Assembly (NCBI GenBank): GCA_950295325.1
Contig: OX485807.1
Span: forward strand, 7,132,501-7,196,500
Direction of reading: 5' to 3'
Origin: Polytrichum commune
Taxonomy: Eukaryota > Streptophyta > Polytrichopsida > Polytrichales > Polytrichaceae
DNA length: 64,000 nt
Both the position numbers and the translations under genes were made by a program. Below, in pieces: positions 45,721 through 53,947 of the stretch (position 1 is the stretch's first letter; each line of letters starts with the position of its first letter). Under the pieces are notes generated by a model, which saw only the letters and a program-made list of their open reading frames with translations, made no database searches and was not told the DNA's origin.

Positions 45721-45732
45721 GCTCTGATACCA
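45721..45732 (-). other. Primer-binding site of element B
   Basis: TGGTATCAGAGC in minus orientation, two bases from the LTR. Confidence 0.92.
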
Positions 45733-45734
45733 AG

Positions 45735-46729
45735 TGTCGCAACCCTTGCTAGCCCTCCTTGACCATCTTGCCAATTTTCATTTCCTAGCAAAGGTTACGA
45801 GCGCTAACCATTCGCATACCGCCATGCTAATGGTTAGCTCCTCTCACCCCGGACCTTATAGTTCATAGGAGGGGAACCAACCCTCCTACTTTGCTTTCGG
45901 GACTCACCCCTTCAATCGCTAACCAACCCCTTTAATCGGTAACCAATCCTTAGATGTGGACTTCCATCCATGGAAGTCCAATCTTATGTTGATCATCGTG
46001 TTGCCGGAGCAACACTACAACAACCCGAACCATACTAGGCAACTATGGCCTCACATTAGGCCAATGCCAATGGAGGCCGTGCCGTTCGGCCTCGGGTGGG
46101 TGAGGCCACACCACCTCACCCATATAAGCCTCTAGAACTCTACGCGGGGCCCCTACCCCACCGTCAACCAACCTCTTGTCTCGTTACCAAGAGTTGGGGC
46201 CAAGTGGACATTTTCCCTTAGCCGCTGGGCCTAGAAGCCCCCACAGCTTCAGACCATCATAACTTCCTTGTATGATGTCTGATTCCAGCAACCAACCACT
46301 CCATCTTCATCTACGCTTCACGTAGATGCCGATGGACTCCTCACTTGCCCCATTCGGGCAAGTGGTGAGGACGTTATGCCTGTTTGAACCTTGGCAGTCC
46401 CGGGAATCACTCCCAGGCACTGCTGTACCAGGGCGCTGTCCCGGGACAGCGCCCCACTCAAATGGCCATAACTCCTACCTCACACCTCCGATTGAGGTGT
46501 TCTTGAGCTTTCTAGAATCACCACGCCATGAGCTACGCATAGCTCATGGCCTTACCCTTGTGCCTCCTAGTCTTCGTGGATGGGAGGCGTTCCCAACGCC
46601 CGGGGACCTCACCCACACTAGGATCACTTGGGCCCTCTCACCAACGGCGCCACAAGTCCCGGGTGTCACTCCGGGGTCCCCCTTGTGCCCATGGTGTTTC
46701 GGGCACTCCTCATGGAGAGGTGCGCGACA
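45735..46729 (-). repeat. 5' LTR of element B
   Basis: 995 bp, paired with 19669-20663. Differences cluster near 46136-46290. Confidence 0.93.
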
Positions 46730-47111
46730 GTCTGGGACTTAGGAGTCAAATCCGGAAGAGGAAGTTCTGGATACAGGAGGACTTCAAAAAGGACGGAAAC
46801 TAGGATTTCCGGAAAATATAAAAGAAGAGGGGAAACAAACAGTTCCGGAAAGTCTCCACCTCCTACACTTCACAGAATCCCTGGACGATACTAAGGTCAC
46901 CCGGAAATATCCGGATTTGGCACAAAAACCCGCCAATCCGGAACTTTTGGTGTTTGTGGGTTCCCACAGTTAGAATACTCTATTTCCTAGTACAATTAAT
47001 TTTGTCCTAAGAGACCCTATTATCTTCAGATAAGCAAGGTAAAATACGGAAATGGAATCCGTATTTCCGTATTTCCGTCTTTCCGTCGAATTTGGACTCC
47101 CAGAGCCCACA
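46730..47111. other. Right piece of element P
   Basis: Starts with the GTCTG duplication of B and continues as TCCGGA-rich DNA. A near-palindrome TGTGGGTTCCCACA at about 46962-46975 and a run of TACGGAAAT-type motifs (47041-47090) mirror the segment at 10888-10960. Confidence 0.6.
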
Positions 47112-47448
47112 TGTGGTGATTAACTCTTCGAAACCAATTTTAGTTTGACTTTGAGGTGTTATGATTATTCACAAAACATAAAAAGGGTGAAGTGTGGTGT
47201 GGATTTAAGTTTAGGCATTAGAATGTGTTATGTAGTTATTTCAAGGTTGGATTTCAATAAGAGGATGCCTTGATTATGTGAGTAAGGGGTAAGGTGAGGC
47301 AAGGTGAGCTCCACGAGTTAAATGCCCACTTTTGGATCCACCTTGTTGGTTTAGGAAGGAGGAAGTTTGGTGGATGGGGATTAGTCCCTACTTTGGAGGA
47401 GAGGGTTAAAGGATTGTGATTGGAGGTGTTAATCCTCTCACCCTATCC

Positions 47449-47505
47449 TCACCTCTCTCTCTCTCTCTCTCTCTCCCTCTCTCCCTCTCTCCCTCTTTGC
47501 TACTT
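47449..47505 (+). repeat. CT microsatellite
   Basis: Mostly uninterrupted CT dinucleotides passing into CCCTCT units. A related GA/CT tract lies in copy iii near 52797-52827. Confidence 0.9.
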
Positions 47506-47535
47506 AAGGTGTTTTTTCTCTCATTTACTTCTCTC

Positions 47536-47765
47536 TCTATCAAGTGCTCTCATGAGAGCGAGCTCTTAAGAGCTTGAGCCACGTGTGTGGGTTTATTAGT
47601 TTTAGTAAAGTGAAGGAGTTAAGCTCTCTCTCAAGTGCTCTCAAGAGAGCGAGCTCTTAAAGAGCTTGAGCCACGTGTGTGGATTGATTAGTTTTTTAGT
47701 GAAATTAATAAGTTAGTCTCTCTCTCAATGCCTCCCAACTGAGTGAGCTCTTAGAGCTTGAGATT
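47536..47765 (+). repeat. Tandem hairpin-forming repeats
   Basis: Three diverged copies of a block with GCTCTCAAGAGAGC and GAGCTCTTAAGAGCTT-type self-complementary parts, spaced about 95 bp. The first two are followed by GCCACGTGTGTGG, which includes a CACGTG G-box. Confidence 0.65.
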
Positions 47766-47898
47766 GCCTAGGAGGATTAGGTAGTTGTTAGTGAAGTTAG
47801 TGTGGTAGATTAGTTCATTAGTTAAGGAGAAAAGAAAAAAGAAGAAGAAGAGATTAAAGAACATTTGATTAGGGGATAAGGTGGTTGTGCTTAAAGGC

Positions 47899-48275
47899 AG
47901 CTAAGTATTGTTACAGGCTCAGCTGGTCGAAGGCATCAAAAGGCAGTCTAAGTGCTGTTACCAGGCTCAGCTGGTCGAAGGCATCAGATTGCAGCTAAGT
48001 GTTGTTACCGGCTCAGCTGGTCGAAGGCATCAGATTGCAGCTAAGTGTTGTTACCAGGCTCAGCTGGTCGAAGGCATCAAATTGCAGCTAGGTGCTGTTA
48101 CCAGGCTCAGCTGGTCGAAGGCATCAGATTGCAGCTAGGTGTTGTTACTAGGCTCAGCTGGTCGAAGGCATCAGATTGCAGCTTGGTGTTGTTACCGGCT
48201 CAGCTGGTCGAAGGCATCATATTGCAACTAAGTGCTGTTACCAGGCTCAGCTGGTCGAACTGATACAGACTGCGG
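47899..48275 (+). repeat. 47-bp minisatellite, eight units
   Basis: Units carrying GGCTCAGCTGGTCGAAGGCA start at about 47916, 47964, 48010, 48057, 48104, 48151, 48197 and 48244. Frames through it are repeat artefacts. Confidence 0.9.
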
Positions 48276-48908
48276 CTAAGCTGCTTAGTGGCAAACCATC
48301 ATTAGGAAGTTTAGGGGTTAGTAAGGCTGAGCCCAATTAGTGGGTGCTAGCACATTAAGAACTTAATCACATTAAGCCATTTTAGTGGTGGCTAAGTAGT
48401 TAGATTCATTTAGGCTAGTTGGTGCCACGTGTGGGTTTGTAAGAGTGTGTTAACCATTGAGAAAAGTGTTTTTCAACACTTGCACCTCTTGGTCAAAATA
48501 ACTCACTTGCATTATTAATGGAGACTGTGGAAGATTCTTGCAATGGCAAGAAAAAAGAAGTGAAGATTAAACGAGCAAGGGGAATGTCCCTAAGGGCATG
48601 TGTGGCTAAAGCCGCGGGTTGGACTCTTGAGAAAGCCAACTCTACCACAAGCCAAGAGGCTAACATTAATAAAGCACAATGAGTTGAAACGACCTGTGAA
48701 CGTGAAGATTACCTTGCACATGGTTCAAGGTTGTAGGAGATACATGTGATTCTCAAAGCCATCACCCGGACTAGGACGCTTAAGGGTGGTGGGTTTGGCC
48801 TCACACCAAGCGGCAATATGGTTCGGCTAGCTAAACAAATTCAGAGGAGTCGAAAGGGCAGGCTATTGGATCGAACACGCAAGGCGCAACTCTGACCTCA
48901 GAGCTCGG

Positions 48909-50498
48909 TGTGAGCCCAAAATGGTGCCCACATGTGCCATTAACCCTTTGAAACCATTAGGAGTTGGATTTTGATGTTTCATGATTGTTCTCAAAAATAT
49001 AAAAAGAGTGAGGCTTGGTGTGAAGTTATGTTTAAGCCTTAGGCTTATTTTGCGTAGTTGATTAAAAGCGTAGTGGTATTAGGGAAGTGCTTTGGTTAGG
49101 TGAGTGGAGTTTGAGAAAGCAAAGGGAAGGGTCTTGGGTTTAAATGTTTGAATTGGGTTCTACCTTGTTGGTTTAGGGGTTGAAGGGTTAGCGGAGAGGA
49201 TGAGGTCCTACTAAGGGGGAGAAGGTTTAAGGGGTTGTGATTGGATGCCCTATCTCTCCTCTTCCTCCCTTATCCTCTCCTCTCCTTAAGTTCCTTTTCT
49301 TAACCTTTTCTTCTCTCTTCTTCAAAATCTATCTCTATCTCTCTCTCTCTCCCTCCCCTCTCTAGGATTTTGAGTTCTTAGAATTAGAGAAAAAATGTGT
49401 GATTAGAAATGGGTTGTTAGTGTAATTAGGGGAATTAGGCAGGAAGATTAGGTAAGGGCTTGAATAATTAGTAAGGTAGTTGGGGATTACCACTACAAGG
49501 CTGCTACAAGGCTTCTGTTACTGGGAGCTGCTGGCACTGGGCCGAGCCGAGGGTGGACTGCAGCTACAAGGCTTCTATTACTGGGAGCTACTGGCACTGC
49601 GCCGAGCCGAGGGTGGACTGCAACTACAAGGCTTTTGTTACTGGGAGCTCATGGCACTGCGCCGAGCCGAGGGTGGACTGCAGCTACAAGGCTTCTGTTA
49701 CTGGGAGCTACTGGCACTGCACCGAGCCGAGGGTGGACTGCAGCTACAAGGCTTCTGTTACTGGGAGCTGTTGGCACTGGGCCGAGCCGAGGGTGGACTG
49801 CAGCTACAAGGCTTCTGTTACTGGGAGCTCCTGGCACTGCGCCAAGCCGAGGGTGGACTGCAGCTACAAGGCTTCTGTTACTGGGAGCTGCTGACACTGG
49901 GCCGAGAGCTAATCCGAAGCCAAACTTATTAGAGGCCAAGTTAATTAAGGGCCATCCTAATTAGGGGTTAGGCTTGTGACAAGCCTTGGGCTTAATTAGA
50001 AACTTGGGCTAGTCGTGCTAAGACTAAATTAGTTTATTAGCAAACTAAGGGAACAAGAGGCATTAGATAGTGGGTGAAAGGGGTGAACTTGGATGGGAGA
50101 ATTGTTGAGCTTTTAATAGAGTGTGTAGGTTTGTGATAATTGAAAATAGTGTTTGTCAACGCTTGTACCCACACTAGGAAATAAACTGAGTACACGAGTT
50201 GATGGAAAGTGTGAAGGATTCTCGCAATGTTGAGACAAGGAAAATCAAGACTAAAGGGGCGAGAGGAATATCCTTAAGGGCATGTGTAGCTAAGGCCGCG
50301 GGTTGGACTCTTGAGAAGGCCCACGCTACATCTAGTCAAGAGGCTAGCATTAATAAAGCATCATGACTTTAAACAATGTGGGTGTCCCCGGATACGGAAG
50401 TTACATTTCATACTACTACAAGTTTTAGTAGACTGCATGTGATTCTCAAAACCATCACCCGGACTAGGACGCTTAAGGGTGGTGGGTTTGGCCTCACA
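48909..50498 (+). repeat. Family Q solo LTR, copy ii
   Basis: The 1590-bp block begins TGTGAGCCCAAAATGG and ends GGTTTGGCCTCACA, with TGTGAG/CTCACA inverted ends. The flanks CTCGG (48904-48908) and CTCGA (50499-50503) fit a one-mismatch target-site duplication. No internal region is present. Confidence 0.75.
49497..49911 (+). repeat. 60-bp minisatellite, seven units
   Basis: Units repeat with an exact 60-bp period from 49501 and share CTACAAGGCTTCTGTTACTG. Because 60 is a multiple of three, long frames appear on both strands; they are not considered genes. Confidence 0.92.
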
Positions 50499-50503
50499 CT
50501 CGA

Positions 50504-50927
50504 AGGCTCGGCCGACTGTGGGAGGGTACCATCCTGGAGGGCTCCTGGGCCGAACGCTGCTGGAATGGTTGACTGGGTGACTGAACTACCGGGTTGATTA
50601 AATAGATTAAGAAGGAGGGTTAGCATAAGAACAAGGGGATTAGGCTTAGGCTGGCTAGGCAAGCCAAGCAACCTAATGCTAAGCTTGATTTGGTGTGTGG
50701 AGGTTATTGAGAATCAACCACTTAACTTGTGGTGGCAATAGTTAGGATAGAAGGAGTGTTCTTGAACACTCACCCTTTGTGGTTGAATAAAGAGTTTTGG
50801 TTTTCATAGTTCAATTAAAGAATTATTGAGGGTGCCAATTCCATGGGTATAAGGACAACTGAAATGTATGTGAGCTTCAGGCAATCCCCCGGACCACGAC
50901 GCTTAAGGGTGAGTGTTTTGGCTGACA
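50504..50927 (+). repeat. Family Q LTR fragment, copy iv
   Basis: A diverged tail contains GAATAAAG near 50785 and ends in a variant of the CACCCGGACTAGGACGCTTA block followed by GGCTGACA. Its 5' part is not identifiable. Confidence 0.5.
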
Positions 50928-51284
50928 GATTATAAGGCGAAGCACAACAAATTCCCTTCAACGTACAATGACATGGTTGTTTTTCTAAGTGAGGTACATA
51001 TCCAGCTTAATTCCCATTCAATTCAGCTAGCCTGCCCCTATTGACCAATTCATTCTCTACTAAACGCTCTGGTTTTTTTGAAAAAAAGGTTGGAGCATCC
51101 AGGGAATTCTTCTTGTCAGGCAAGGTGTTGCAGAAGGGTGTAGTGGACCTCATTATTGCAGAGTATCCTTATAAATGAAAATTTGAGGATAATATTATGA
51201 CATCAAGAAATACAATAGTAAACAAATGTTCCTACAAGTATACATAATAATTCTCTCAAATTATGTGGAGAAAATATTTTAACA
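50928..51284. other. Spacer, no gene recognised
   Basis: AT-rich, probably older host DNA. A GGTGTTGCAGAA block near 51124 recurs at about 53769 on the far side of solo LTR iii. Confidence 0.4.
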
Positions 51285-51289
51285 GACCT

Positions 51290-53192
51290 TGTGAGGCCAA
51301 ACCCACCACCCTTAGGCGTCCTAGTCCGGGTGATGGCTTTGAGAATCACACTCAATTCCTAATACCATAATGTGAATTGCTATATGGCTCTCATGTCCAA
51401 GGCACTAACTTCATCTTAACTCACTTGCTTTATTATTGTGAGCATCGTTGCTCGTAGTGGAATTCGATTTCTCAAGGGTCCAACCCGCAGCCTTGGCCAC
51501 ACATGCCCTTAAAGAGATCCCTCTAGACTTCTTGATTTTTACTTCCTTTATCTTGTCCTTGCTAGGATCCTCCACAGTCTCCATTAATTGTGCATGTAAT
51601 ATATTCCAACCAAAAAGTACGAGTGTTTAAAAACACTTGCCTCAATGGGTAACCATCAACACATTTTAAAAGTCCCACACACTTCTACTTTCCTAATAAA
51701 TCCAACTCTACCTAAAAACCAAGATGGCATGCAAGAATCTAGTATGGTCTAGCAATCCCAAAAGGGATTATCCTAACTACAACCCCCCTAGTAGCCTAAC
51801 TTATTAGATCTAACGAACTAACTTAAGCCCAGCCGAATTACATTCCAGCAGCTGAGTTGCTTAGCTTCAAGCCCAGCCGAAGTACCTTCCAGCAGTCTGC
51901 TCCTTAACCTTAGGCCCCAGCCGAATTACATTCCAGCAGTCAGCTGCTTAGCTTTAAGCCCAGCCGAATTACCTTCCAGCAGCTGAGCTGCTTAGCTTTA
52001 AGCCCAGCCGAAGTCCCTTCCAGCAGTCAGCTTCTTAACCTTAGGCCCCAGCCGAAGTACCTTCCAGCAGTCGCTCCTTAACCTTAGGCCCCAGCCAAAT
52101 TATATTCCAGCAGTCAGCTGCTTAGCTTTAAGCCCAGCCGAATTACCTTCCAGCAGTCAGCTGCTTAGCTTTAAGCCCAGCCGAATTACCTTCCAGCAGC
52201 TGAGTTGCTTAGCTTTAAGCCCAGCCGAAGTCCCTTCCAGCAGTCGCTCCTTAACCTTAGGCCCCAGCCAAATTACATTCCAGCAGTCAGCTGCTTAGCT
52301 TTAAGCCCAACCGAATTACATTCCAGCAGTCAGCTGCTTAGCTTTAGGCCCCAGCCGAAGTACCTTCCAGCAGTCAGCTGCTTAGCTCTAAGCCCAGCCG
52401 AATTACATTCCAGCAGTCAGCTGCTTAGCTTTAGGCCCCAGCCGAAGTACCTTCCAGCAGTTAGCTCCTTAACCTTATAGTCTTGGCTGCCCTTAATACA
52501 ACCCCTCTCATCCACTAATCAAGGTCTTCTAAATTCTTCTTCTCTTTTCTTTCTTTTGCTTCTAAGTCATGAGCTAATCTAACACACTACTTTAACTAAC
52601 TACCACCTAATCACTACATGCAAACTTAAGCTCTAGAGCTCCCTCACTTGGGAGGCCTTGAGAGAGAGAGCTTAACTAATTAACTTCACTAAAAACTAAT
52701 GTCACACACACGTGGCTCAAGCTCTTTAGAGCTTGCTCCCTTGAGAGCGCTTGATGGAGAGAGTTGTAAATGAGAGAGAAAACACCTTACGTAGCAAAGA
52801 GGGAGAGAGGGAGAGAGGGAGAGAGAGGTGAGGATAGGGTGAGAGGATTAGCACCTCCAATCACAATCCTTTAACCCTCTCCTCCAAACTAGGGACTAAT
52901 CCCCATCCACCAAGCTTCCTTCTTCCTAAACTAACAAAGTGGATCCAAAAGTGGGCATTTAACCCACGGAGCTCACCTTGCCTCACCTTACCCTTTACTC
53001 ACATAATCAAGGCATCCTCTTATTGAAATCAAACCTTGAAATAACTACACAACACATTCTAATGCCTAAACTTAAATCCACACCACACTTCACTCTTTTT
53101 ATGTTTTGTGAATAGTCATAACACCTCAAAGTCAAACTAAAATTGGTTTTGAAGAGTTAATCACCACATGTGGGCACCATTTTGGGCTCACA
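51290..53192 (-). repeat. Family Q solo LTR, copy iii, TSD GACCT
   Basis: The 1903-bp block is minus-oriented with TGTGAG/CTCACA ends and is flanked by perfect GACCT copies at 51285-51289 and 53193-53197. It carries the same conserved blocks as copies i and ii but a different minisatellite. Confidence 0.92.
51828..52475 (-). repeat. ~43-bp minisatellite, about fifteen units
   Basis: Units share CCCAGCCGAA followed by TTCCAGCAG and CTGCTTAGC. Two unit subtypes alternate (TTTAAGCCCAG and CTTAGGCCCCAG). Confidence 0.9.
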
Positions 53193-53197
53193 GACCT

Positions 53198-53947
53198 CCT
53201 TCGTGTTTATTTCAAATAGTAAATGTTTTTAATTTACAGTAATATTTGCTATAGTACACGTGTTTGGATATTGTCTTGGTGACATCATGCTGATGTAAGC
53301 CCTAATTTTGTAATTTATTAAAATATTTCTATGTTTCAAAATTCTATAAATGTTATGAATAAGGAAATGTTGCCCTATTTCCATGGTAATAGAGTACCTA
53401 AACCTTAAACATTTCTAAAAATATTTTTATATTTTCAGTAAATCCCACGGTTATACGTGCATTTTTCCTCTCAATTCATGTCTCAAATTGAGTTCTCCGC
53501 TCTCCGCTCTCCGCTCGCATACTAACTTTCCCCGTTTCCAAAGAGGAGAAGGCATACCTTGTCTCCATTGCAGATATTCCGCAATGCACTTGCCCAAACT
53601 TTGCAAAAATGTTGTCTTTGGCAGTGGGGAAGAGGGGTCAGTGGGTTTCATGCAAGCATTTGTATTATGTGTGCAGGTATTTGTGCAAGGTTGACTACGC
53701 CACTGACAAAATCATTCATGCACCGACATTTAGCTACAATGAGGTGATGCGTCTTCTTGAGCTCGCAGGTGTTGCAGAAAAGGCATAGTGGCATAGGGGT
53801 GAAGGGCATGGACGCAATTATTCGTCATTTTTGCATATATAGAAATATATGTGTATATCCATATGAAATGTACGTAGTGCAAACTGTAGATCTAACTACA
53901 TAGTTGTTTGCCACAATAAAGTTCTAGACATTTCAATAAAGTGCCTA
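53198..53947. other. Intergenic DNA downstream of the receptor gene
   Basis: AT-rich with a less AT-rich island at 53480-53800 that holds short overlapping open frames of 60-68 codons on both strands. None is recognisable; a decayed gene fragment is possible. Confidence 0.4.

Larger units (their letters stand above)
19669..46729 (-). mobile_element. Element B: oldest nested chromovirus, integrase deleted, TSD GTCTG
   Basis: The outer boundaries are 995-bp LTRs flanked by GTCTG at 19664-19668 and 46730-46734. Without the nested element C and its duplication, B is about 5.06 kb, roughly 1.8 kb shorter than its siblings. An internal deletion near 43504 joins the end of the chromodomain region directly to RNase H. 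I count about 11 differences between its LTRs, more than in any other pair here, consistent with its outer position in the stack. Confidence 0.93.
9206..47111 (-). mobile_element. Element P: TCCGGA-rich retroelement, split by elements A and B
   Basis: Three pieces (9206-12460, 19355-19668, 46730-47111) share a very high density of TCCGGA/ATCCGG motifs and rejoin across the target-site duplications of A and B. The left piece carries a gag-like frame on the minus strand. The sequence TGTGGG...CCCAC near 10888 is mirrored by GAGCCCACA near 47111, suggesting LTR-type or inverted ends. The class is not certain: it is most likely a second LTR element that is truncated at the left. Confidence 0.5.
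47103..48805 (+). repeat. Family Q long LTR, copy i
   Basis: This plus-oriented LTR-like block lacks the first ~20 bases of its siblings and ends GGTTTGGCCTCACA. In order it holds a CT microsatellite, tandem AGAGCTT-type hairpins, a 47-bp minisatellite, a conserved CCGCGGGTTGGACTCTTGAG block and AATAAA near 48668. It is non-coding. Confidence 0.7.

Noticed and set aside
5528-45732. tRNA gene suggested by TGGTATCAGAGC
   Set aside because: It is only the 12-base primer-binding site next to each 5' LTR; no cloverleaf surrounds it.
12461-46729. Segmental duplication as the source of the repeated elements
   Set aside because: Each element has its own target-site duplication, orientation and best-matching LTR pair, which indicates separate insertions.
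10888-47111. Element P as a DNA transposon with terminal inverted repeats
   Set aside because: The mirrored ends are imperfect, no matching target-site duplication was found and the gag-like frame lies outside them; an LTR element with rearranged ends fits better.
47908-49964. Open frames of 72-150 codons in the 47-bp and 60-bp arrays
   Set aside because: They are translations of minisatellites, open in several frames on both strands, with no start context or conservation outside the array.
47899-52475. CRISPR-like arrays
   Set aside because: Repeats are contiguous without unique spacers, no cas genes are present and the context is a plant LTR.
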